The position numbers and the translations under genes were made by a program. From Isoetes taiwanensis (lineage: Eukaryota; Streptophyta; Lycopodiopsida; Isoetales; Isoetaceae): a DNA stretch of 64,000 bases. Of the stretch, positions 18,421 through 31,500 are shown one piece after another (the first letter of the stretch is position 1; each line of letters starts with the position of its first letter). The stretch is from positions 13,857,714-13,921,713 of the forward strand of contig JAJEKV010000027.1 in NCBI GenBank assembly GCA_021234155.1, given 5' to 3'. Below the pieces are notes generated by a model. It had not been told where the DNA came from, did no database searches, and was given only the letters and a program-made list of their open reading frames with translations.

Positions 18421-21400
18421 GCCTCGCCTTGGTTCCGCAGACAGAGGGAGATCGCTGCTTGCATTACGAAAAGCAGTACATGGTCTTTTTGTACCATGTT
18501 GTGCGAGAGGCATGCAGGAGAGGAGCGTGTTCTATCTGCGTCGGTTTTAACCATGTGGTTCTATTGGCCGACAGTGAGTTCCCTAGACGCAGTATACGTA
18601 TGGTTGGTAGGAGATTGGCACATGAGGCCTGCATTATGTAAGTGCAAAGGCTATAAAATTCGTGGTATGCAAACAGATTTATTATCCGAAGACCAGGACA
18701 TCCTGGATCCTTATTCCGCGGATACACATGGTCCAAAGAAAGGGATTGGAGTAGGCTACGGTAGTGTTTTTGGCCTCATTGCATGGGTGAGTGTTAGTGG
18801 AATGTTATACCTTATTCTATGCATGTTTTATATTTAGGGTAACATCTCTCGTGATCATGATAGTTCCTATTGGTGGTTGCCCCTCGCTCGAGACCTGGCA
18901 AATTACTCCGGCCCTTGGGGACATCGAGGATGTGCAAACATCCCGTCAGGTTTTTGATTCCCGTATGCGGAGAAATATGGTGAGCATTGTACCATTGTCC
19001 AGCTGAATGTGTATATAAATTGCTCAGAGAATGAGTGAAATGGATGTTTATAATGCTAGATCCATATACAGATGTTTAGGATTTACTCCGCGCATTCAGA
19101 GGTGCATCCGAGGAGGTACGGATGGGCTTACACCTTCTCAAGTATCCAGACATGGATGTGCGCTCTAGCTGTGTTGATGCAACCTCAGCTAAGTGCGCCC
19201 ACGCGGGCTTTGACCATGTGCTTGTTGGCAAATAGTTTCTTCATTAAGGATTACATTGATGGAGCTCTCGCCTAGTGTCATTTCTGTGCACACTGGCAAT
19301 AAACCCTTGAATTTTTCTTTTTGCATACGACTTGGAAAGTATGCATACTAAATGATTTTTTATAGGTTGGATAGAATTGGTTTAATCCCTTTCCTTTTCA
19401 GGATCCGGTGAGAGCCATAAGTCCTCTCCCTCTCAAGTATTATGCTATATTGTATGCATTGTTGCTGCCTCTATAACAAGGCCGTGGGTTTATGGTCATA
19501 CACAAAACACTTGTCAGCATTTATCAAATACTTGAGTTTGTTCTTCTTTTATACTTACCATTTACTTGAGTTTGTTTCTTCTTTTCTTTGGTCTCTTGCT
19601 TGCAATGACGCAACAATATTTAACAAAGACAAGGGTTACAACACAAATTAGTATATCATGGTGTCATGATGGCATAGTAGGGTACAAATATAACATCGCT
19701 TCTAAATTTCTTCGGCCCCTGAAACTTCAAACGATGCTTGTTCCACCCTTGGCCTACCTCCAGCCAGGTGGAGTGGTGGTTCTTGTCGGCGGGGTCAGCG
19801 ATCTAGATGGATAGAGGTGTCTGTAAAAGAGCTCATGACCGCGGCATAAGACCCTTTTGAACTTCATAGGTGCAAAGCTATCTCATGAATCCCAGCAATC
19901 CGACATCCCTGCATATCCCTCGGATAATGTGCTCCAGCCTCTTTCTTTCTCTCGCCACTGATTCTCGTCTAACCGCTAAGCATCGCTATATTTCCACTCC
20001 ACACTTTTGAAGAGAGTTGCTTGCTTCTTCTTTACAAGCATGAGGGCTTAATTTCTTTCAAATTGCCTCATTGCAGCCTTTGGGGCTTCAATTCCAGCGG
20101 TGTAGTCCAAACAACCTCATCTACACTCAATGTACCCTCGGATGGAGGATCTTATACGCTTCGTGATGATGCTTGGCAAGGTAGAACTCGCAGCCAAAAG
20201 GTGTGTTTGCACCCAGAGAATGCGCTTGGGAAACTCAAGTATGATATGCATACATTTCTCTGATACCTATACTGGCTCGTTTAATTTAAAATGACATGAA
20301 GCACAATGGATTCTTGATCCTCAGTCAAGACAATTGCACCTCTTGCTCTTCTTTAACTTCTGCATAAGCTCAACCGCCGCTAACCACTTGCTACAGTCAG
20401 CGCCTTCCAAACGCCCACCGCATCTATAGGGCGCTTGGAGAATATACTAGGTAAGCGAAACTGAAGCTGCAGCTTAAAAAATAGTGCATACCAAGTTCTT
20501 GGCGCCGCTGACAACTCCAACATGGAGCCCATGGGAACCCTCCCTCCGATAACCAATCAAGGTGGATAAATATGGTACATGCTTAACATTCACGCGGCGC
20601 TAAGTAACCTCAAGACTTTCAAAATTCGCCATTGCACCTCCTCGGACAAGTTTGTGGTGTCGCACGCGGTAGTGAGAGAATATCCTAGCATGTTTTCATT
20701 TGCCATCCCAATGTCCTCTCCAAGGATCCCCGCTAGGCGCATAACTACATGCAATAAGTCGATTTAATTAAAAGTGGGACCCTAATTAGCACACATTAGT
20801 ACTTTATACTACCACAATTACACAGGCTTATTAGCATACTAGCACACGCCCATACAAAGCAATATATAGTTATATAGTATAGTATAGCATACTAGCACAT
20901 AAATGTCCATAAATGACATAAATGTATTAAGAAAAATCATGTTCCATTATATATTTTTTTCACTAGATCCATATGCTTTTATGCTTTATGCACACACATC
21001 ACTAACAATATTTTTGATTAAATTTATACTTAGTATAATCTCATTGGTTTGACGACCTCTACTAGTCTAGACACATAGATACATTTTAATCCATAATGCC
21101 AGTTGGTCTTAGCTAAATTCGAAATTTGAAATTTAAAAAAAAAGAGGGGGAGGGGGATTTTGTACATACCTTTGAAAAAAAGAGATTTAGGACAATGCCC
21201 TAAAGGTTCAAATCGCCCAGCCTCATTGTGGCTCTAAGTGATGGAATATGTAGAAGCACCTCCCCGCACACGTATAAAAAGAGAAATTGGGGTGTATAAA
21301 TAATCGCCAAATTATATATTAAATAACATTCACTCTTATACTTGTTTTTCAACGATTTTTTGCCCCGCTTTTTTTTCTATACTCCCACCATTTTTTCCCC

Positions 21401-23070
21401 TTCATGCTTGAAATTTAAAATTTGGTACATGCGCTTTTTCTATAATTCCTTCATTTTTTTCCCCATGCTTGAAATTTAAAATTTGGTACATACCTTTGAG
21501 ACGTAATATCTTGTACCACTTGAACTCTTTGTTTCCTGGAAGAAGATGCCATAGCCATCCATTACCCACTCAAATCTTGTTATTCTCGCCCAAGCTCCTT
21601 CATAGCATAGATTGGCTTCCAAAGTACTGCGGTGCACTCAATCCTTGGCCATAGCTAAAGCATCGTAAGGAAAGAGGCTATGTATCATGAAGGCTAAAGA
21701 AGAGAAGGAGATTCTGTCGGGCACGCCAATGGGAGCAAAGAAAGTGGAAAAAATGCAAATCAATGATGATCGATGTCAGCTTGCTTCGGCCGGATCAATC
21801 CTCGCAGGGGGCTTATGCCCTGGGTCGGATTCCAGCGCAATAAGTGCGCCGTAATCGATAGCTCAATAGCCGGAAGCTCCACTACCCAGCCTCACCGCCT
21901 CCCTCCTCCTTCCACCTTCATACCTAAGGTCCCAAGCCCAATCACAAGCAACTAATTTTGGCTCGTGAGTATTTTAAACCCGCTTTGAATTCTCTTGCTT
22001 GTTTCTCGCATTTTGGCTGTAGAATTTTGAACTGCTTTATGGGCGAAAGCCATGTATAAATCAAGACTCAGTGAATGTAGCCTTATGGGCTTTTCAGAGA
22101 CAAGAGGAGGCGCCCGACCGATAAACTCGAAGCCATGTTCGACACAGTAATCAGAAAACTGCTTTTTTTTCACACCTAAACAGTAAGGCGATAGGGGTCG
22201 TGGGGCCTTTGCCGGAATGGGCGCTCTCTTTTTTCTTCCCTTTGCCTAGAACTTCCAAATTTACCTCGATCCGTGGCTACCAAAGGTGGGATCATCCCCT
22301 ATCTCCTCTTCTTTATCACCTTCCTAATGTAACTTGGGTCTTGCTTTTCCTCTTCTTCCTTCTTCACACCGATTCTCAAGGTCGTAAGAACAACGAACGT
22401 TTGCACATCAGAAGCGCCGCATGTGCTTTTCTTGATAAACTTTGGGTCGCATCGGGATTTAGGAAGCCGAGTGGATCAAAAAGCCCATGTATAAAAAACA
22501 TGAAGACCCCGGGCCGATTTATTAAAGAAAATGTCCCTATTAGCTCCATCAGCCTACTCGGTTCCCAATGTGATTAAGCCGTGAAGAACAAAAATGGAAG
22601 AACAAAATGGAGGTGTGAAATGGCTTCCTATCAATGGCTTAAATGGAGCTTCCACAAGCCGTTCTCGGGCCTCAGTGGCAGAGGTCATGCCGACAGCAGG
22701 ATTTAGCCGCGATTGTCGATCGATGCGCATTGGTGATGTGGGAAGAAGATCTCGTCATTATACTGCAAATACGCTGTTATCCACAGATTATTATTTGGAA
22801 ATAGAGAAGGGGAGATAACTCGTGAATAGAGAAGGGGAGATAAATTGTGAAGAAAAAAAAGTATCTCTAAATTTGTAAGGCAACGCTGAATGTCAAGCCG
22901 CTAAAGTTTTGAGAATGCGCACCCAATGTATATAAAATTGATTCAGATCATTCTCACTCAATGAATGAGAACTAATTATATTTTAGTCATTAATAATGTA
23001 ATTAATTTAAATTAATTATTAATTATATTTAATATTACCATTTTCTTAATCTCCTGGCTCATCCCCTTTT
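18421..23070. other. Interval without recognisable genes; AT-rich repeats at 20.8-21.5 kb
   Basis: Short frames are present but none matches a family I know. The phrase GAAATTTAAAATTTGGTACAT occurs in tandem at about 21410 and 21468, with a diverged relative near 21125. A minus-strand frame at 21952-22173 (QFSDYCVEHGFEFIGR...) has balanced composition and might be an exon; I cannot assign it. Confidence 0.4.
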
Positions 23071-23087
23071 AGTTATTGTTGGCTTCC

Positions 23088-23365
23088 CTCTCCCCTAAAG
23101 CTTCACCTATTCCCCACTTTCCCACTCTACCCACTTCCCCTTCCCTTCCCCTCTTCTCACTCCCACCTCACGACTCTTCCCCTTTGCCCCCAACTCCCTT
23201 CCCCTTCCCCCAACTCCCTCCCCTTTCCAAACTCTCGGTGACCCACCTCCCTCCTCCCCTTGCCCCTCTTCTCACCCCCTTTCTAACTTCCTCCCTCTCC
23301 CCTTTTTCTAACTTATCCTTCCATTACTTTTCAACTCTCCCCAACTTCTCCCTTCCCCTTCCCTC
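23088..23365. repeat. Polypyrimidine tract
   Basis: Nearly 280 bases are almost entirely C and T on the plus strand, with irregular CCCTTCC and CTCCC phrases. The 120-residue Pro/Leu/Ser frame it produces is a by-product of composition. It is followed at 23419 by the motif CCCACTTTAATTAAATACGA, shared with 59.5 kb. Confidence 0.85.
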
Positions 23366-23499
23366 CCCGACCCACTCGCTCAATGTAAAAAATCTCGAGA
23401 AATTCCTAAAAATTCTAGATTTGTCCCACTTTAATTAAATACGACTTCAATCACTTCTTCTTTCCGTGAGTTGTATTTAATCAGTGGGTCAACCATACA

Positions 23500-25630
23500 T
23501 GGGTTACCCATAACACCCCCTCATTGTCTTTGTAATTATCCACAAGCTCGTGTGTAGATGGCCTAGATATTCCCATTTGTCGGTGCAAGTCATCATGAGA
23601 GAAAGGCGTAGAATAGATGTCTTTTCTTTCTTGCTTGACCGGCATACCTACAAGGGGATAGCGACAATCCACTGAGATGATGCCAGGCGCACAGTGAGGA
23701 ATTACCTTCGTGAAAGGTATACTTTTAGCCAATGCTCGCTTCAGTATGGAACCAACACGCGAAGAACATGACATGCCATCGCAGACAATACATTACGATA
23801 TAATATGCATTACATAATAACTCCATAAAGGGTTCACCTGTCTCTAGCCAACAATGCGGTCCTCAGAATGACATCATCTAATGTCAAGCCCTTCTTCATT
23901 ATCGCAGGTCTATCGTATTAGCCTCTAGGCACTGCTCATATGGGCAAAGATCGCGACGCTAGGCCACTCCTAATGCCAATCTCTCATGGTGCTCCCCTAT
24001 GGACAATGGTGCACAAAGATGTAGAAAAATGTGCATCACTATTACCATTGAGATTAGGGACATGTGCACCATATAGTGGACAACCATACATGTTGCCTCA
24101 ACGTGGAACTATGGTCCAAACTTACAATTATTTGACTGTACTCCTTTATAGTTTGTTCCAAAGATCCATTTGTCCCGGATGATAACACCTGGCGTCAGCT
24201 TAGTCGGGTCATCATGGTCGGGTATAGGGTTGGTGGTATATGACCTTCCTGATCTAACTCCAAGCATCCATCCCACTCTCTATGGCATCCCACCGCCCGG
24301 TAAATGCTCCCGCAACACAATAGGCGTGGTAACCCAAAAACAAAAAAAAAACTTATTTCTATTCCTTCCATGTTGATAAGTGTACATACCTTTATACATA
24401 AGTGGTAAATCCACGTGCTATATGTGCTCGTGGGCCACACCTTGAAGTTTATAAGTGGCCTTCTAACCGTGTGGTGCGATATAATTCCTTTCCTCTCTCT
24501 AACATATTACTCCACACGTACCGAAATCTCTCGCCAGATCCAAAGATGTTAGCAATACCTCTCAGAACAGAGGGATGCAAGGCCGACCATTCATCATCTT
24601 TAGACCACGGGTTGTGTCCATCATGCCCAACACAAATGTGTATTGTATGTAATCCCGTCAGTACTTGGATTGCTCGTATCACTGCAGGCGTAAGATGAAA
24701 CCCAAGATTTTATCTGAAACTCCTTCTGTCTCCTGCCTTCCCGACATTGCACTAATGCCTCCGTACCCCACCATGACATGTAATCAACATATATCAGATC
24801 ATTCATCCAATCCCTAGTATGGCGTCAATCAACCTCGACTCAGGATCTATTTTGTAATCGCCTCCACTGACTTTCCAAGGAGTGGTATGGCACTATCTCC
24901 TCATAATTGAATAACTCTCTTGTCTCCTCGTAGGCTTCGCTTCCCAACCGCACTCCACATACTCTCTATGCATTGCCTCACATAATCTTCCTCGAATGCC
25001 ATGAAACTTACTCAATCGCCATACCTTCTGATGTTATCTAGGGTATGACATATAGGCAAGTGGCATAGACCACACTTGCTTCCCCACATCCAATGATGGT
25101 GTGATGTAGAGCCATTTGCCAAAGGTCATGCATGAGAAGACGAGATTCCAGATGGACTTGCAACTTCTCCCCTCGAAGCCTCACCACCTCGCTATGATTT
25201 GTGTATCTCGTGGTTTCGTGGTTTGGCGCAATTATACCCGCGGCAGAAAAATTAGGATCCGCTTGAAGGACATCTGAACAGTAGGGATGGACGGAATTTT
25301 GACACAATGCACCATCAAATAATATGAAGCTTCAAGAAATGCAGCCCCAATGAAAATGTATAATGTGAATAGGAGGGAAATAGTTGAATGTAACGCCTCT
25401 CCAAGGATCATACCTACATTTGGTCTTCATCTTCATCTTGTAAATCCTCAAAATCCTGCAACATTGCTTCAATATTTTTAAAGCAAAGTCACTCATAGCT
25501 TAACCAATCATATAGTGATGAATCTGTAGAAGCATCCCTCTCCTAGCATTGTTCAAATGCCAAGCTCCTGATCCATATGAGATGCAATGGCGAGAGCAAA
25601 GCGCGCAAGAAGAGTATGCTACTTTAGAAA
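23500..25630. other. Interval with scattered frames, no gene recognised
   Basis: Frames of 60-98 residues occur on both strands (for example minus 24449-24682 and minus 23481-23774), with fairly ordinary composition but no motif I recognise. They may be remnants of a mobile element coding region on the minus strand. Confidence 0.3.
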
Positions 25631-25639
25631 TTTTTGAAC

Positions 25640-26100
25640 GGGAGGAGGAAACCCTTCCTATTTTCCCATGGCTTTGGAAAAATAGGAAGGGTTTCCATTT
25701 GAAATAAAAATTTGAATTTCTACTGTCAAGTGCATATTTATGGGCCAAGGTATGCCTCGAAGGCGTGGGTCCATAAATGTAATGCGGTCATTAAAATATT
25801 AAAATGGAAACTCCTTCTTGTTTTCCATGGAAACCCCTTCCTATTTTCAAAATGGGAACCCTTCATGGTTTTGCATGAAAGACTAAGGGTTTCATGGAAA
25901 ATAGAAGGGTTTCCATGGAAAATAGGAAGGGTTTCCATGAAAATTAGAAGGGTTTCCATGGAAATTTCAAGGGTGGAAATTTAGAAGGTTTCACCCTTCC
26001 CTGTTTAATGGGAAACCCTTCCTGGTTTTAATGAAAGTTTTAAGGGTTTCCATGAAAATAGGAAGGGTTTCCCATGGAAATTTGGAAGGTTTTCCACGGA
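25640..26100. repeat. Cluster of inverted GGAAGGGTTTCC repeats
   Basis: Exact GGAAACCCTTCC or its complement GGAAGGGTTTCC occurs near 25647, 25685, 25925, 26010 and 26060, with several one-mismatch copies between. Around 25893-25975 a ~22 bp unit (ATGGAAAATAGGAAGGGTTTCC-like) repeats about four times in tandem. Copies in opposite orientation are separated by ATTTTCCATGG-like linkers and could fold into hairpins. The cluster abuts the second copy of the EGF-gene upstream duplication. Confidence 0.85.
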
Positions 26101-26137
26101 GGCCAACCCAAATAGGGAATACTTAGAAACCATCGCG

Positions 26138-26853
26138 GACGAAATGTCAATGGAAGCAATCCACCCTTTGGAGTCGCCTAATTGTATGGATTCATGCCTC
26201 GGTAGCCCCTCGCGGTCCGATAAGGGCCTGCTAAATTCATCGCAGGTGTTTGTTTTCAAGGTGGGCCTCTACTAAGAATTCTTCTCACCCATGCCTGCTT
26301 TTGGGTAATGCCCAACCTCACCCCCTCACCAAGCACTAATCCACCTACTGCCTGTGGATTAAGTGGGTTCAAGTATCGTTCCCCACCATCCTTGAATGTT
26401 TTTATTGTTTTTCCTCTTCATATGTTTTGGATTCTAGCATAACACCTTCATTTTTTGCTTCATTTCAGTTTAGAGGTGCCTCAATCCATTTTTTCGAATT
26501 GCATATGGGATATCATTCGGATTTGCATAGACGGAAGTAGAATAAAAATTGTGGTATCATTGAAGCAGAATTGATCACAAAAAGTGCGGTATATCCGCCA
26601 CCCGTGAATCAGCCGATGGTATATCCAGCCAAACAAGGTGGTATATCCTACCCAAAAGTGGTATATCTTGCCAAAACCTAGCCAACTATGCAAATGGGCG
26701 TAGATTTTGGTCGTGATTGTTCTTGCGTACTGCGGGATCTACTTGACCGTTTCAAAATGTCTTGCAATCGCTTTGTAAACCTCTCTAACACTGGATTAAT
26801 GAAGAAAGGAAGTAATTTGAGCTCAGGTAGAGCTGGATCGATCGAAAAATGAT
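26138..26853. repeat. Duplicated segment, copy 2
   Basis: This is a second copy of 8444-9180 in the same orientation. It has several small indels, including within the part matching the candidate exon, which is no longer open here. It retains four GTGGTATATC-like motifs (26585-26665). Beyond its end, inverted relatives of that motif (CCAGATATACC) lie at about 26908 and 26935. Confidence 0.85.
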
Positions 26854-28530
26854 TCAAAACTGTTGTTTTGGGCTTGAAACTCCAAAATGCACAATGGCTA
26901 ACGAGTGGCCAGATATACCTCTTTTTTTTGCCAGATATACCACATCCAAGACTCTAAAATACGACGGTCCTGCGAAGATCCTAGAAGACTGTGTGTAATC
27001 CTGGAAAAATATAAATGATCCACGCCTCTTCCATATACTCCAAAGAAAATTACACTTCAAAAATTTAGTACAATGGCTTTCAACTCATTTTTACCAACTC
27101 TCCTCGTTTTTTCATTCTATACTTATGAGGACATCATGTCTACATTCTTGCATTTTGAGTCACCATTCCAGCGCCCTAGAATGGAAATGGGGCTGATGTT
27201 CTTGCATCTAGCCTGCTATAGCAGGTGATAAAAGCTAAGAATCCACAACACACCGTGAATCTTGGCTTCATCTTGGCAAATCAAGCTTAAAACTTGAACA
27301 AGCCTAGGAAACCAGGATTTTCCTTATAAGATCGACTTGTTGAGGGCTATCTCCATTAGGGCATTCATCTTGATTTCATGTCATTAGGGCATTCATCTTG
27401 ATTTCTAAGTTCATCATGTCATAAAAAACAAAGGAACAAAACACTAGCCATTCCCATTGATCTCTCGATGTCTTGACTAGACAAATCCAGTTATGAAATT
27501 TGGACCTTGAGAACTTCTGAAGAAAGTATATTGGACCTTGAGAACTTTGGAAGAAAGCAGAGGCGCCACTGCCATGTCATCAAAAATAGGAAAATGTGAA
27601 CACGTTTGGAACCAAGTTGGCCACAAGGGGAAGGCACCTTGCTTTTACGCGCTAATGGGGAATGATGCCTCTAGGATTTAACGAATTTAATTTCGCAAAC
27701 CATTGTAAATAACATAAATTGAATTTGCAAAACATCAAATTTAATCTCGCAAACCGTTGCAAATACATAGGCTTAACATTCTTGTTTGCACACGACCAAA
27801 CCATGATGTGTGCAAGCGAATGGCATTCTACATAACGAAAATCTCATTGTTTATTTTCACAAGTTTTGAGGGCATCTCCTAAGGATGCACTCAAAACTAC
27901 GTCTTTAGGAAGTGATTGATCTTGTTATGCTTTAAGCTAGGTACACCCCATTACAATCCTTTAGTCCAATACAGTACACTGCATCAAAATCCACTCCATT
28001 GACAATAGCTTGCTCCACGATCTTTGATACACTTTCAACCTCCTTATTCCTATGGTTACAGCTTTTAAGAAAGTCTATAGTAGGATGAGCACGCCCTACA
28101 CTCTCTGGAGAATCCATGGCTGATTTTTCATACAAGTTAGTTGAGTCAATTCACGTCAACCATAAAATAGACTTCAGAATTGAGATAATACAAGTTCCTC
28201 TATTCAACTGGTCACGAACATCAAACAGTACATGGTCCAGGATTAAGCCCAATGGTAGATCATTCCAGATGTTACCCAAACACAGCATAGGATAATCTTG
28301 TCACGTGCTTTAAATGTAAAGAGGAGATTTTAGATTACATAACTCCTCTCTATAAGAATTTTTTACAATTAATGTTTGATCTTATATCCTCATAGCTCAG
28401 AATGCTGAGGCATTAAAGCCTCCCTAAATTGATTACAACCGTGGAACTGTGGAGCTGTAGCCCAACCTGGCCATGTAACCCCATCATTGCCGTGCTGACA
28501 AGAAAGCTGCTCACAATTGAGAGCACTGTT
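26854..28530. other. Intergenic; two short tandem duplications and one candidate exon
   Basis: Short phrases are duplicated in tandem near 27355-27405 (TTAGGGCATTCATCTTGATT) and 27500-27545 (TTGGACCTTGAGAACTT). A minus-strand frame at 27932-28135 (KEVESVSKIVEQAIVNGVD...) has gene-like composition and lies downstream of the EXS gene. I cannot assign it. The 3' UTR of the EXS gene should lie just below 28531. Confidence 0.3.
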
Positions 28531-31500
28531 TTACGCATCATAGTTAGCCGCTGTTAGAAGACCCTCGGACTCTTTCGAGAGTTCTTTCATGTCAATTTGC
28601 ATAGTTGAACGATTAAGGATCCTGTTATATTCATTTTCGACGCGAAAAAATACCCACTGGAACCTACGGAGCATCTCCAATCCAGAAAAAATAAAAACTG
28701 TCACGTGATTATGCCTCAGGTGAGCCGAGAGCTTGTAAGTCCAGGCACAACGTAGTATCAAATTGCTACCAATCGCCCAGTAATACACCTGGCAAAGCTT
28801 TCTTGTTAGATACAGCAACTATGCGAATTTTCTTTTACAGATTTTAAAGAAATGAAGAAAAAGGGAACTCACCCATCTCGGATTATACAATAAGTTTGAC
28901 CTTAAAAGAGTATGCTTTAACTTGCTCCCAGGAAAGCAACTTCATAAATATTTGCAGATGTCATAGATAGAAGTTCAACTAATATCAACAGGCTAAACAA
29001 AGATGAAAAATGTAGAATTACCTTAAATCCCAGTCTCTACTGATATCCCAGTAGAAAGAATAGAAGGAATTTATAACGCTGCATATCAGCCATAAAGGAC
29101 GGAACACAGCTTCCCACATTTGCAAGACAACATGATATTTCAATGCAGACAAGAGAATGACAGGAAACGAGGTCATGTATTTGAGGGCTGCCAGTCAATA
29201 CGAACATTTATGAGCCCAGTTTTAGTTTACATCTCAATTTGACAACTACCTCTGTATCCATACCATTGAATAAACATGATTTATCCTTGGTGTCAGAATA
29301 CTGCCGCAAACATTGAAAGAAACGGCACAAATATGGGAACGCAAGGACAAATGGTATCCATGCTGAATGATTGCCACAAATGCCATCTATAGGTGCAAAC
29401 TGTATGTACACAAAAGTATAGATGTTCAAAATTAATGACGCAATATGATAGATGTCAAAGCAAATTCACCTGGTGATTGTACATTCTGCACACAGAACGT
29501 TCAATGTCTGAAAGCACCTGCACAAATAAAAATCAGTTTGGATTATAGTGGTTGACCATAATAACAACTTGATGACTTACTTTTGACATTGATGTTAACA
29601 CATCTGCCAGAAAAAAATCTGCAAATGAGATGGGCTTCAATCACAAAACACGAAATTGTGAGCTCAAGATGTAAACAAGTGAGACCAATAATATGATAAT
29701 TTAGCTGTTAACTGACCTGTAATGGGAGGGTAAGCCGCCTCAGTGTATTGAGGAAAAAGAATCGGGAAGAAGAGTACAAGGCATTGAATGGCAACGCCAC
29801 GAGGATAAGGAAACCACAATACAATATAACCTGAATAGTGAATTTGCCATCAACATAAGGAGGCCATTTACATTAGTTTATCCAAAATGCTCAAAATAGA
29901 TCAGCATTCATGCACTAGTAAAGCAGAGAGGCAAAAGAGGCAACCATATAAGAAAGTCAATAGCCTGAAGATTAATGTTTGAATTGTCCAAACACGTCGA
30001 TGGTAGAGTTACAAACCGGTTGCGCTGCAGCAAGTGCTGCATCTCCATGAGAGCACAAGTAAAGGTATGCGGTCATACTAGTCAAGATAATAATAGCCAT
30101 CCATGATCCAACCTGCACACTTCAAGGATCAAACAGAAATCAACCAACCACAACGAATAGACTAGAACAACAAGTCAATCATCACATGGACCTACAAGGG
30201 CACTTTTCAAGCAAGAGCCTGCTGGCCTATGTGGCGGGTGTTTGAAGCCTTTCTATCAAAAATAAGTTTTTCACTATCAAGTTTGATTGCAACCCAAGAC
30301 CCAACCCAAATGAAGTCCAAAGATACCAGCATTTCTTTAATAGCTCAGCATGGAATCCTTTATGAGCATTCTGTGTTATGAGACAACCTAAATCGCTATA
30401 CTGAGCTTCTGTAAACTCTGGTAGAGTAATGGCACATGGTGCCAAAGATTTGTTCTTGTTAACTTGGTGGTATAGACACAGCTAACACCTATCAACCAAG
30501 CGGCAGGGTGATTGGATATTCATCTTCCACATAACCTACGAACAGAAGGAAGACATCTTTGGAAAATTTCTAACTTCCTTTCTTTTCTAACATCGGTTAA
30601 GAATTTTAAGAAATGAGGCTACGTGAAGTTCTCCTTACAATGCTATTTACACTCTCCATATATAACACACAACTAGAGCATCTTATACCTACTAAAGGCC
30701 AAGCTCTAGTTGGGCCATAAGACGATGATAGTAAGTTTTCTAAGTCAAAGGTACCTCGAAGAACTAAGAACATTCAGAAAAGGATCAATTTATGCAATAG
30801 CTAATTTCTACGAGTCAAAATGCTTATTTCATGCACTCTTTTCCTGCAAAGTGTAAATGTGTGTCCCATACGCCAACAAGTCTCGATTGACATTGAAAGT
30901 ATACAAATCAAGTTTCTATCTTACCAAATCTATGGTTAAAGCATAAAGACTTTTTCTTCCAGGTGTTCAGCTCCTTCCATGTTAATCCATGGTTAATGAA
31001 TAAAGGGCTTGCTCCTTCAAATGCTTACAGAATGTTCAGCATGGAATCCTTTATGAATCTTGAAGCTGAGCATTTGAGACAACCTACAATGCTATATTAA
31101 GTTTCCGAAAATCCTGGTAGAGTAATGAAGCGTGGTGCCAAAGATTTATTCTTGTGAGCTTGGTGGGATAGACACAGCCAAGATTGGACACCACCTATCA
31201 ACCAAGAGACATGGTATTTGAATACATGACCTGGGACAAAAAATCAGTTACAAAATGAGGCTAGGTGAAGCTCTCGTTACAATGTTATTTACACTCTCCT
31301 ACGCAAACACAGAATTTCATACCTACTAAAGATCCATACTCGTTAGACTCTAGTTGGATCATAACAATAATAGTGGCATTTAGGCTGAAGAACTAACTCA
31401 TAAATAGATCTTCTTATGAACTCGCGGACGGCCCTATGCAATAGCTCAATTTAGGCTTATCCATGCACTCTTCTTCTGCAAGGTATAAATGTGAGTCCCA

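Noticed and set aside
23076-23438. 120-residue Pro/Ser/Leu ORF
   Set aside because: It lies entirely in the polypyrimidine tract; no motif or codon signal.
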